Positions 18,535 through 26,576 of a DNA stretch of 64,000 bases are shown piece by piece (the first letter of the stretch is position 1; every line of letters begins with the position of its first letter). This stretch comes from Spirochaetales bacterium (lineage in GTDB: Bacteria; Spirochaetota; Spirochaetia; Treponematales; Treponemataceae). The position numbers were made by a program, and so were the translations under genes. Under the pieces are notes generated by a model that did no database searches, was not told the DNA's origin, and saw only the letters and a list, made by a program, of their open reading frames with translations. Location of the stretch: assembly GCA_030540405.1 (NCBI GenBank), contig JAUNWH010000006.1:1-64000 (forward strand), in the 5' to 3' direction.

Positions 18535-19491
18535 CTATTTAATCAAGTCAGCTGGAATTTTTACTCCAATAGCATCAGCAACTTCCTTGTTATACATAAA
18601 GTCGCATTTATCCAAATACTGAATCGGCATTTGAGCAGGCTTTTTTCCGTTTGCAAAAATTTCAACAGCCATCTTTGCAGTCTGTTTTCCAAGCTCATAG
18701 TAATTGATTCCGTAAGTTGCAAGTCCGCCAGACTGGCACATTCCGCTTTCTCCGCAGATCACAGGAATTTTTGCTTCTGTTGTAACGAGCGAAACTGTAG
18801 CCATTGAGCTTGCAATCATGTTGTCTGTTGGACAGTAGATTGCGTCAACTTTTCCAACAAGGCTCTGGACAACCTGCTGAACTTCATTTGTATTTGAAAC
18901 TGTCGCATCAACGAAAGAAAGCCCTGCGCTCTTGCAAGCCTCTTTTGCAATGTTAATCTGAAACCTTGAATTTTCTTCGCTTGAGCAATACAAAAGTCCG
19001 ACTTTTTTTGCAGAAGGAACAATTTTTTTAAGAAGGTCAATCTGAGCGGCAACCGGCGTAAGGTCAGAAGTTCCGCTTACATTTGTTCCAGGCATTTTGT
19101 TTGACTCAACAAGACCGGCTGTTTTTGGATCTGTAACAGCTGTAACAAGAACTGGAATTGTTGAAGTTTTATTTGCGACTGCCTGAGCTGCAGGAGTTGC
19201 GATTGCGAAAATCAAATTGCTGCGTTTTGAAACAAGCTTGTCTGCGATTGTAACACAGTTTGACTGCTCGCCCTGGGCATTTTCATAGTCAATCTTAATA
19301 TTCACGCCGTCAACATAGCCAGCATCTTTAAGTCCGTCAACAAAGCCTTTGTAAGAAGCGTCCAAAGCTGGATGCTCAACAAGCTGAATTACGCCGATTT
19401 TTATCTGCTTTTGTTTTTTTGCAGAACAAAGAAATGTGCCGGCAGCAATAAAAGCCAAAGACACAGCTAAAACTTTTGAAATTTTTTTCAT
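18535..19491 (-). CDS. ABC transporter substrate-binding protein, PF04392 (TrpX-like)
   Basis: Periplasmic receptor of a TrpXYZ-type importer. The 318 residues begin with a signal peptide (MKKISKVLAVSLAFIAAGTF, then LCSAKK, which could be a lipobox). The body shows KIGVIQLVEHPALDASYKG, typical of the family. The chosen start has GGAGG 8 nt upstream; an in-frame start 42 nt further up lacks one. Family members have been predicted to carry tryptophan or tyrosine, but the ligand here is unknown. Confidence 0.85.
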   Translation of the reverse strand: MKKISKVLAVSLAFIAAGTFLCSAKKQKQIKIGVIQLVEHPALDASYKGFVDGLKDAGYVDGVNIKIDYENAQGEQSNCVTIADKLVSKRSNLIFAIATPAAQAVANKTSTIPVLVTAVTDPKTAGLVESNKMPGTNVSGTSDLTPVAAQIDLLKKIVPSAKKVGLLYCSSEENSRFQINIAKEACKSAGLSFVDATVSNTNEVQQVVQSLVGKVDAIYCPTDNMIASSMATVSLVTTEAKIPVICGESGMCQSGGLATYGINYYELGKQTAKMAVEIFANGKKPAQMPIQYLDKCDFMYNKEVADAIGVKIPADLIK

Positions 19492-19598
19492 GCTATTTCC
19501 TCCAAAAAATTCCGCGGAAAAAAAATCCCGCAAAACAAAAATACTATAAACGAACTTAAAAAATTACTCAACAACATTGCTATTTGCTTTTTCTTAAA

Positions 19599-19754
19599 CT
19601 ATTTTTGTACGGATAGAATTATCTTTTTGTACGGTCAGTAAAATGTTGACCGTCGGTCAGTAAAATCTTTTTGTACGGTCAATAAAATCTTTTTCGACAG
19701 TCAGCAAAGTGTTTAGTGCCGTACAGGATTTTCCTATACAGTCGTAACGAAAAT
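19599..19754. repeat. Degenerate tandem repeat, seven units of about 22 nt
   Basis: Units begin near 19599, 19621, 19645, 19667, 19689, 19711 and 19731. The best-conserved core is TTTTTGTACGGTCAGTAAAA. It lies between the divergent binding-protein and PlsC-like genes. The period is close to two helical turns, which favours a multi-site protein-binding region. The last two units are weak. Confidence 0.65.
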
Positions 19755-19788
19755 AATATTACATTTTGGCAGTTAATGTTTTTCTAAA

Positions 19789-19818
19789 TTGCAAGAGCCT
19801 CATTTTCTTTGGTAAAAT
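19789..19818 (+). promoter_or_regulatory. Probable leaderless promoter of the glycolipid cluster
   Basis: TTGCAA (19789-19794), an 18-bp spacer and TAAAAT (19813-19818). The start would coincide with the ATG at 19825, and no Shine-Dalgarno is present. Confidence 0.45.
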
Positions 19819-19824
19819 AAAAGC

Positions 19825-20610
19825 ATGAAACTCAAGCACAACGTGATTTACTACAGCGATGAGCTTAACGATGAATTTGCATTTGACAATATCAAGCCAC
19901 GCAAAATCGGAAAAAACTATATTTACGTTTACAATTCGCTCTGGAAAAAATTTACGCGCTTTTTTTGGTACAGAATGATTGCGCTTCCAATTGCAACTTT
20001 GTATTTAAAAATCAAATGGCACCATAAAATCGTAAACAGAAAAGTCATAAAGCTTGCAAAAGGAAAATCTTTTTTTCTATACGGAAACCACACACACAAT
20101 ATGTGCGACGCGCTTATTCCCACATTTGTTTCTTTTCCAAAAAGCGTCTTTGTAATTGTCCACCCGAACAATATTTCCATGCCGGTGCTTGGAGCAATAA
20201 CGCCAAGCCTTGGAGCAATTCCTTTGCCGGACGACATTAATTCAACAAAAAATTTTCTGCATTGCATTGAAACAAGAGTCAGGCAAAACTGCGCGGTTGC
20301 AATTTACCCGGAAGCACATATCTGGCCGTTCTACACAAAAATCAGGCCGTTCACTTTCCTTTCATTCCGTTATCCGGTTCAATACGAAGTTCCGTCTTTT
20401 TGCTTTACAAATGTCTATACAAAGCGGAAATTTTCTAAAACGCCCAAAATTACAACTTATGTTGACGGACCTTTTTTTGCAGACAAAAATCTTTCTATAA
20501 AAGAGCAGCGTGAAGACCTTAGAAATAAAATTTTTTCAGCAATGACAGAAAGAGCAAAACTGAACAACGTGGAAGTCATAAAATACATAAAAAAAGAAAG
20601 CCAAAAATAA
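19825..20610 (+). CDS. PlsC-like acyltransferase with atypical active-site spacing
   Basis: 261 residues of the lysophospholipid acyltransferase type, probably at the inner membrane, with a hydrophobic amphipathic stretch near residues 45-65. The block I region is GNHTHNMCDAL near residue 85: the His and Asp are separated by 5 (or 3) residues instead of the classical 4. Block III appears as YPEAHIWPFY near 161. The deviation may mean an altered acceptor or a non-acyltransfer role. It starts a run of envelope genes (GT8, GT8-PlsC fusion). Confidence 0.65.
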   Translation: MKLKHNVIYYSDELNDEFAFDNIKPRKIGKNYIYVYNSLWKKFTRFFWYRMIALPIATLYLKIKWHHKIVNRKVIKLAKGKSFFLYGNHTHNMCDALIPTFVSFPKSVFVIVHPNNISMPVLGAITPSLGAIPLPDDINSTKNFLHCIETRVRQNCAVAIYPEAHIWPFYTKIRPFTFLSFRYPVQYEVPSFCFTNVYTKRKFSKTPKITTYVDGPFFADKNLSIKEQREDLRNKIFSAMTERAKLNNVEVIKYIKKESQK

Positions 20611-20658
20611 ATGCAACTTTAGAAGGAATTTTGTATCCTATTATAGTAAGGATAAAAA

Positions 20659-21495
20659 ATGATTAATATTCTTTTCTGCGGAAACAGCAAAGTTTTTGAC
20701 GGCATACTCACCTGCTCTCTTTCTATTTTAAAGCGCACAGAAAAAAAAGAACCATTTAAATTTTTTGTCTACACAATGGACTTGCAGGATTTGAATGAAA
20801 ACTACAAGCCTATTTCTTCCGCGCAAATTTCATTTCTTGAAAATGTAATAAAAGAATACAACGCAGAAAATTCAATAGAAAAAATCGATGTAACAGATTT
20901 ATACAACAAAGAATTCCGCGGCTGCCCGAACGAGCAATGCTATTGCTCTCCTTACACTTTGCTTCGCCTTTTTGCAGATTTAGTTCCCGGAATGCCTTCA
21001 AAGTTTCTTTATCTTGATGCGGACATTCTTGCAAACCGGGATATAACTTTGCTTTACAATATCGATGTTTCAAATGTTGAATATGCAGCGGCGAATGACC
21101 ACTACGGAAAATATTTAATAAATCCGCGCTATATAAACGCTGGAGTTCTTCTATTTAATATGGAGCTTTGCAGAGAAACTGAAATCTTCAAAAAATCCCG
21201 CGAGTTGATAAAGACAAAAAAACTTATCTTTGCAGATCAAAGCGCGCTTATAAGAAGCACAACAAAAAAGAAACTTATAGCACAAAAATTCAATGACCAG
21301 AAATTTCTGCACAAATGGACAGTGCTCCGTCATTTTTCACAGCGGCTTTTTTATTTTCCGTTTCCGCACATTGCAAATATAAAGCAGTGGGACGTAACCA
21401 ATGTTCATAAAGTTTTCAAGTATTTTCAATTTGATGATATATTATTTGAATACATTTACTTAAAAGAAAAATTTAAGAGAGAATTCCATGAATAA
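20659..21495 (+). CDS. Glycosyltransferase family 8
   Basis: Retaining sugar transferase of 278 residues, probably cytosolic face of the inner membrane. The metal/nucleotide-sugar DxD motif is in FLYLDADILANRD near residue 117. YINAGVLLFNMEL near 157 and FADQSAL near 193 are GT8 hallmarks. AAGGA precedes the start. It overlaps the next gene by 8 nt. Donor and acceptor are unknown; neighbours point to a glycolipid. Confidence 0.85.
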   Translation: MINILFCGNSKVFDGILTCSLSILKRTEKKEPFKFFVYTMDLQDLNENYKPISSAQISFLENVIKEYNAENSIEKIDVTDLYNKEFRGCPNEQCYCSPYTLLRLFADLVPGMPSKFLYLDADILANRDITLLYNIDVSNVEYAAANDHYGKYLINPRYINAGVLLFNMELCRETEIFKKSRELIKTKKLIFADQSALIRSTTKKKLIAQKFNDQKFLHKWTVLRHFSQRLFYFPFPHIANIKQWDVTNVHKVFKYFQFDDILFEYIYLKEKFKREFHE

Positions 21496-23299
21496 AAACA
21501 AAACAATTCCTGTATTTTTTGCCTGCGATGAAAATTTTGTAAAGTTCACGGCAGTTACTATAAATTCACTGATTGCAAACGCATCAAAAGAATTTTTTTA
21601 TGACATTCACATTCTATGCACAAAAATCAGCAAAGATAAAAAGCAAAAAGTAATAAAACTTGCAAACGAAAATTTTAAAGTTCATTTTGATGACGTTACA
21701 AATTATTTAAAGTCAATCAGCTACAGGCTTCCAATCCGCGACTATTATTCAAAGACAACATATTACAGGCTTTTTATTTCAGAAATGTTCCCGGAGATAG
21801 ACAAGGCTCTTTATCTTGACAGCGACATGATTGTGCTTGGCGATGTTTCTGAACTTTACAACCAGGACATTGGAGAAAACTACGTTGGAGCTTGCAATGA
21901 GCAGGCAATGGTTCAAACTGATGTCTACGGAACTTATGTTGAAAAGTGCATCGGACTTGACCGCAACAAATATTTCAATGCGGGAATGCTCCTTATAAAT
22001 TGCGCGCAGTTCAGAAAACAAAAAATCCTCGATCAGTTTATAAGGCTTCTGCACGAATATTCTTTTGTTGTAACGCAAGATGAAGACTATCTGAATTTTA
22101 TTTGCAAGGACAAAGTTTTTTGGATTGAAAATTCTTGGAATGTTGAAACTTACGGAAAAATAAAATATTCAGAAGCAACAGCAAAAATAATTCACTATCT
22201 TATGGTCGGAAAACCTTGGCATTTTAAAGATGTTCCGTTTGCAGAAATTTTCTGGAACTACGCAAAGCAAACTCCATTCTATGAAGAAATAAATTCAGTG
22301 CTTAAAAACTACACGGACGGGCAGCGCAAGAACGACTACGAATCTGTTGACCGGCTTGCAAAACTTGCGGAATCAGAAACAAACCGTCCGGACAATTTTT
22401 TAAAGCGAAGAATGATTCTTGAACAAAAATCAAGAGAAGAAAAAATTCAAGAAAAAAATTCTGCAATTCCAAAATCGCAAGACCGTTTAAGAATTCTTGC
22501 AAAAATCGCAGAATACGAAAAGCAAGGAAGATTCGCAGAAGACGTTGAAGACGATCCGCCATCACGACAAATTCAGCCGGGAGAAGTTGACTACCAGCAG
22601 AAAAAAATTTCCAGCAAAATAAAATCATACTTTGCATTCAATGCCGCAAGAAAATTCTTAAACAAAATGCTAAAGACAAAGCAAATTATAATCAAAGGAA
22701 TTGAAGGAAAAGAAAATATTGAGCTGCTGAACGGAGGCACAATAATTACGTGCAACCATTTTAATCCGCTGGACAGTTTTGCAATTCAATATGTCTACGA
22801 TGAAATCAAAAAGCAAAAAAGAAACGGAAAATTTTTCAGAATTATAAAAGAAGGAAACTACACAAGTTTTCCCGGATTCTATGGAAAATTAATGCGCAGC
22901 TGCAACACGCTTCCTTTAAGTTCAAACTGCAAAACAATGAACGAATTTCTTTTGGCTGTAAAAAATCTTTTGTCCGCCGGAAACTACATTTTGATTTACC
23001 CGGAGCAGAGCCTTTGGTGGAACTACAGAAAACCAAAGCCGTTGCGCAAAGGAGCATACACGCTTGCAGTAAAAAACAACGCCGCGGTTCTTCCAGTTTT
23101 CATAACGATGCAGGACAGCGATATTGTTGACAGCGACGGATTTTTTGTGCAGGAATATACAATTCATATTTGCAAGCCGATTTTTCCAAACCCTGAAATT
23201 TCAAGAAACGAAAACATTGAATTTATGATGAATGAAAATTATTCCGCCTGGAAAAAAGTTTACGAGGAGACGTATAAAATCCCGTTAAGATATGAATAA
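21488..23299 (+). CDS. Bifunctional GT8 glycosyltransferase-PlsC acyltransferase fusion
   Basis: 603 residues in two enzymes. Residues 1-280 form a GT8 domain, with ALYLDSDMIVLGD near 108 and YFNAGMLLINCAQ near 163. A charged helical linker (about 290-380, rich in Glu, Lys and Arg) joins a PlsC-type domain, with the classical HX4D in CNHFNPLDS (His near 424) and block III LIYPEQSLWW near 504. This suggests coupled glycosylation and acylation of one lipid, or of lipid and sugar in turn. It overlaps its neighbours on both sides by 8 nt, so the genes are translationally coupled. Confidence 0.85.
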   Translation: MNKNKTIPVFFACDENFVKFTAVTINSLIANASKEFFYDIHILCTKISKDKKQKVIKLANENFKVHFDDVTNYLKSISYRLPIRDYYSKTTYYRLFISEMFPEIDKALYLDSDMIVLGDVSELYNQDIGENYVGACNEQAMVQTDVYGTYVEKCIGLDRNKYFNAGMLLINCAQFRKQKILDQFIRLLHEYSFVVTQDEDYLNFICKDKVFWIENSWNVETYGKIKYSEATAKIIHYLMVGKPWHFKDVPFAEIFWNYAKQTPFYEEINSVLKNYTDGQRKNDYESVDRLAKLAESETNRPDNFLKRRMILEQKSREEKIQEKNSAIPKSQDRLRILAKIAEYEKQGRFAEDVEDDPPSRQIQPGEVDYQQKKISSKIKSYFAFNAARKFLNKMLKTKQIIIKGIEGKENIELLNGGTIITCNHFNPLDSFAIQYVYDEIKKQKRNGKFFRIIKEGNYTSFPGFYGKLMRSCNTLPLSSNCKTMNEFLLAVKNLLSAGNYILIYPEQSLWWNYRKPKPLRKGAYTLAVKNNAAVLPVFITMQDSDIVDSDGFFVQEYTIHICKPIFPNPEISRNENIEFMMNENYSAWKKVYEETYKIPLRYE

Positions 23300-24137
23300 A
23301 ATTCTAAAAATATTATTGAAGAAAAAATTTATTGCAGTTCTTCTTGCGATATTTTCAGTTGGATTTTTTACAGCGCAGGAACTTTCAGAAAATGCAAAAA
23401 TTCTCATTGATGATTTTTTTAATTTGAGAATGAATCTTTCTGTATATGATAAAAACGACACGGACTCAATTATTTTTGCAATAGAAAATTTTCCAAAAGA
23501 GAATGAAGGGAAAATTTCTTTATGCAATGAGCAGGAAAAAATCATTCTTGAAAATTTTTTTGTAATGGAAAAATACAATTATCTTTATGAAAAACCGGGA
23601 CAAGCTAAAATCCAGCATGAATTACTTGGAAAGCAGCTTGAAAAAATTGAGCAGTTTATAAGAGAAAACAACGGCATTTTTTTAAATGAATATTTTTACT
23701 GCACGCAGGCAGACGTAACTTCATGTTACATGGGCTATTCAATTGGCGATGTTTTAAAATACGGAGCGAGCGTCAAACCGTTGTACGAAAAAGCATTGGA
23801 AGCAAATCCTAATTTTTCTTATGCGCTCACAAACATAGGACAATGGTATTACTTTGCTCCAAAAATCGCAGGCGGCTCAAAGAAAAAAACTCTTGCGTAT
23901 TTTGAAAAAGCGCAAGCAAAAGCTTCAACTTCTGCGCAAAAATATTTTGCCGATATTTTTTTATCACAGCTTTTATTTGAAAACAAGCAGTTTGAAAAAT
24001 GCAAGAAACTTTTAGATGAAGCACAATCATTTTGCCCTCAAAGCAATTATATAAAAAAAATCCGCAGAGCAAATGAAGATGGGCTTTCGCTTTATGAATA
24101 CAACAAGAAAAAATCTCCGCTGAATGAGAAAAACTAA
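23292..24137 (+). CDS. Exported TPR-like protein
   Basis: 281 residues with an N-terminal signal or anchor segment (FIAVLLAIFSVGFFTAQ). TPR-like helices lie near residues 175-260, best seen in YEKALEANPNFSYALTNIGQ and QFEKCKKLLDEAQSFCP. It overlaps the upstream fusion gene by 8 nt and probably belongs to the same operon. It may scaffold the glycolipid enzymes or an exporter (inference). Confidence 0.6.
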   Translation: MNKILKILLKKKFIAVLLAIFSVGFFTAQELSENAKILIDDFFNLRMNLSVYDKNDTDSIIFAIENFPKENEGKISLCNEQEKIILENFFVMEKYNYLYEKPGQAKIQHELLGKQLEKIEQFIRENNGIFLNEYFYCTQADVTSCYMGYSIGDVLKYGASVKPLYEKALEANPNFSYALTNIGQWYYFAPKIAGGSKKKTLAYFEKAQAKASTSAQKYFADIFLSQLLFENKQFEKCKKLLDEAQSFCPQSNYIKKIRRANEDGLSLYEYNKKKSPLNEKN

Positions 24138-24303
24138 ATTCAGTTAGTTTTACATTACTTCCCTATTTCGATTTTTTCCAGTAGACTATGCTTTCTTGCC
24201 ATCAACCAGATGAGCAGGAAAGAATTTCGTATGAAGTTCTAATTCTACTTTTTTAATGAACAGATTTTTTTACCTAATAAAAGCCTGTTCAAAGGATATT
24301 GAA

Positions 24304-25353
24304 ATGAAGAAATTCAATGTCGCTATTTTTAGCATGGCCGCTTTTGTCCTTTCAATTTTTTCTTCCTGCTCAAAAGAAAAAAAAGAAACTTTCAACCTGT
24401 ACAACTGGAGCTATTACACGCCTGATTCAGTTCTTGAAAAATTCGCGAAAGAATACAACTGCAAAGTAAAAGTTGACTATTTTGATTCAAATGAAATGAT
24501 GTATGCAAAGCTCCGCGCCGGCGCAAAAGGCTACGACCTGACAATTCCATCTCAAGACTACACTTCAATTATGATAAAACAGGGAATGGTTCAGAAAATC
24601 GATCACTCGCAGTTCCCGAATTCAAAATATATAAATCCTGAAGCACTTGAAAAAGCAAGCGGATATGATCCAGACATGACTTGGAGCGTTCCATATTGCC
24701 TCGCAGCTTCTGGAATTTCTGTAAACAAAACAAAAGTAAAAGACTATGAAAAGTCATTCGATATTTTTTCACGCACAGATTTAGCCGGACACATGACAAT
24801 GATGGACGACATGAGAGTTACAATGGGAAGCGCGTTAAAGCACCTTGGCTACTCGCTGAACACAACAGACGACAAAGAGCTTCGTGAAGCTGCAGATTTA
24901 ATTATAAACAAGTGGCGCCCAAATCTTATAAAGTTTGATGCGGAAGGCTACGGAAAATCATTTGCTTCAGGAGACTTTTGGGTTTGCGACGGCTATGCGG
25001 AAATCGTATTTGCTGAAGTTCCAGAAGACAAGCACGATGAAGTAATTGATTTCTTTGTTCCTGAATGCGGCTCTGCTGCATACCTTGATTCAATGGTAAT
25101 TTTAAAAGACGCCAAGCACTATGATCTTGCAATGAAATTTATTGACTTCAGCCACCGCCCGGAAATCTACGCGGAATTCTGCGACGCTCTGAAATTTCCT
25201 GCTTACATAAACAAGGAAGCTGCAAAGTACACAAAGAAAAAACCAATGTATCCAGTTGAAACACTTGAAAAAGTTGAACTCAAAATGGACGTAGGCGAAG
25301 CCCTTTCAAAATACGATGCGCTCTGGCAGGAAATAAGATTTTCCGCAGAATAA
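24304..25353 (+). CDS. potD: Spermidine/putrescine-binding lipoprotein (PotD-like)
   Basis: Polyamine receptor of 349 residues. The chosen start follows AAAGGA and yields a lipoprotein signal ending SIFSSC. PotD hallmarks are LYNWSYYTPDSVLEKFAKEYN near 28, YDLTIPSQDY and WSVPYCLAASGI. It has no potABC partners in the window, so it either serves a distant transporter or has another ligand. Confidence 0.82.
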   Translation: MKKFNVAIFSMAAFVLSIFSSCSKEKKETFNLYNWSYYTPDSVLEKFAKEYNCKVKVDYFDSNEMMYAKLRAGAKGYDLTIPSQDYTSIMIKQGMVQKIDHSQFPNSKYINPEALEKASGYDPDMTWSVPYCLAASGISVNKTKVKDYEKSFDIFSRTDLAGHMTMMDDMRVTMGSALKHLGYSLNTTDDKELREAADLIINKWRPNLIKFDAEGYGKSFASGDFWVCDGYAEIVFAEVPEDKHDEVIDFFVPECGSAAYLDSMVILKDAKHYDLAMKFIDFSHRPEIYAEFCDALKFPAYINKEAAKYTKKKPMYPVETLEKVELKMDVGEALSKYDALWQEIRFSAE

Positions 25354-25365
25354 AAAATATTTTTT

Positions 25366-25450
25366 ATGTCATTTTCATGCTTGACCTAAAAATCCTAAAT
25401 GTGTATTTCAACCATTTAAGTGTCATTCCCGTGCATCGACACGGGAATCT
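25366..25450. repeat. REPIN-like dispersed repeat, copy 6
   Basis: TGTCATTTTCATGCTTGACC is followed by TGTCATTCCCGTG/CACGGGAAT. It sits upstream of the pst Pho boxes. Confidence 0.7.
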
Positions 25451-25521
25451 GTTGCAAACTTACCGTGTTAACACAAAAAGTTAATGCGGCAATTAAAAAT
25501 AAAATTCACTTCTATTAAAAA

Positions 25522-25574
25522 TTAACACAATTCTAACAATTCAATAACCTTCAAAAAACACAGCCGCTTTAGAT
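25522..25574 (+). promoter_or_regulatory. Pho box and promoter region of pstS
   Basis: Three hexamers, TTAACA (25522), CTAACA (25533) and ATAACC (25544), repeat at exactly 11 bp. This is the spacing and sequence of the Bacillus PhoP box (TTAACA-N5-TTAACA). A -10-like TTAGAT lies at 25569-25574. PhoB is encoded at 37111. Confidence 0.75.
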
Positions 25575-25614
25575 TTTTCATCGTAAAACAAAAAACCGAA
25601 CGGAGGTTTGAACT

Positions 25615-26493
25615 ATGAAAAAGACTATGTATGCTGTGGTCAGCGCAATCGCATTGGCAGTTTTAGGCGGAACATTATTTGCCGCTCCTAAAAAAGACAA
25701 AAACTTCGGAAAGAAAAGTGTTGTACTTATAAGCCGCGAAGAAGGAAGCGGAACAAGAGGAGCATTTGTTGAGCTTTTCGGAATTGAAATGAAAAACGCA
25801 GAAGGCAAAAAAGTTGACTTCACTTCTGAGGAAGCTGACATAACAAACAGCACAGAAGTAATGCTCACTTCAGTTGCAGGAAACAAATACGCAATCGGTT
25901 ATGTTTCTCTCGGCTCGCTGAACAAAACTGTAAAGCCGCTTAAAATTGAAGGCGTGTCTCCAAGCGTTTCAACTATCAAAAACGGAACTTATAAAATTTC
26001 CCGCCCGTTCAATATCATAACAAAAGAAACTGGACTTTCAGAAAACGCTTCTGATTTTATCCGCTTCATTCTTTCAAGCGACGGACAGGCAATTGTTGAA
26101 GCTAATGGCTACATCAGCGCAGTGCAAAATCCAGCGTATATTGCAACTGGCAAAAAAGGAAAAATCACAGTAGCAGGTTCTTCAAGCGTAACTCCTGTAA
26201 TGGAAAAACTTGCTGAAGCATACGAAAAACTGAATCCAGAAATCAAAATTGAAGTCCAGATGTCAGACAGTACAACCGGCGTAAACAGCGCGCTCAACGG
26301 TGTCTGCGAAATCGGAATGGCAAGCCGCGAATTAAAAGACAGCGAAAAGGCAAAAGGCGCGCTTGAAACAAAAATTGCAATCGACGGAATCGCGGTAATT
26401 ATCAACAAGGAAAACCCAACAGAAAGCGCATCGATTCAGTCAGTCAAAGATTTGTACATCGGAACAATTTCAAAATGGGGCGATGTAAAATAA
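25615..26493 (+). CDS. pstS: Phosphate-binding protein PstS, circularly permuted
   Basis: Periplasmic phosphate receptor of PstSCAB, 292 residues with a signal peptide (cleavage near LFAA, residue 24). All conserved PstS blocks are present but in swapped order. Residues 36-170 are the usual C-terminal half: VVLISREEGSGTRGAF, YAIGYVSLGSL and NGTYKISRPF, ending VEANGYI. Residues 183-292 are the usual N-terminal half: KITVAGSSSVTPVMEKLAEA, IGMASREL and AIDGIAVIIN, ending TISKWGDVK, where canonical PstS continues into the REEGSGTR block. Old termini are joined at about 171-182, and new termini fall in the former linker. GGAGG precedes the ATG. Phosphate contacts from both halves are kept, so it is likely functional. 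Confidence 0.88.
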   Translation: MKKTMYAVVSAIALAVLGGTLFAAPKKDKNFGKKSVVLISREEGSGTRGAFVELFGIEMKNAEGKKVDFTSEEADITNSTEVMLTSVAGNKYAIGYVSLGSLNKTVKPLKIEGVSPSVSTIKNGTYKISRPFNIITKETGLSENASDFIRFILSSDGQAIVEANGYISAVQNPAYIATGKKGKITVAGSSSVTPVMEKLAEAYEKLNPEIKIEVQMSDSTTGVNSALNGVCEIGMASRELKDSEKAKGALETKIAIDGIAVIINKENPTESASIQSVKDLYIGTISKWGDVK

Positions 26494-26512
26494 CCCTTAT
26501 GGCTTAAACAAA

Positions 26513-26551
26513 AAATTGCAGTGCAAATCCAGTTCGGACAAGCGCTGCAAT
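26513..26551 (+). other. Intercistronic hairpin between pstS and pstC
   Basis: AATTGCAG pairs with CTGCAATT and is followed by a T-rich stretch (CTCTTTT). It is a possible partial terminator or mRNA stabiliser that raises pstS over pstCAB. Confidence 0.5.
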
Positions 26552-26576
26552 TCAACTCTTTTAAAAGCAGTAAAAT

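Noticed and set aside
19599-19754. CRISPR-like array
   Set aside because: Units are degenerate and directly adjoining, without spacers.
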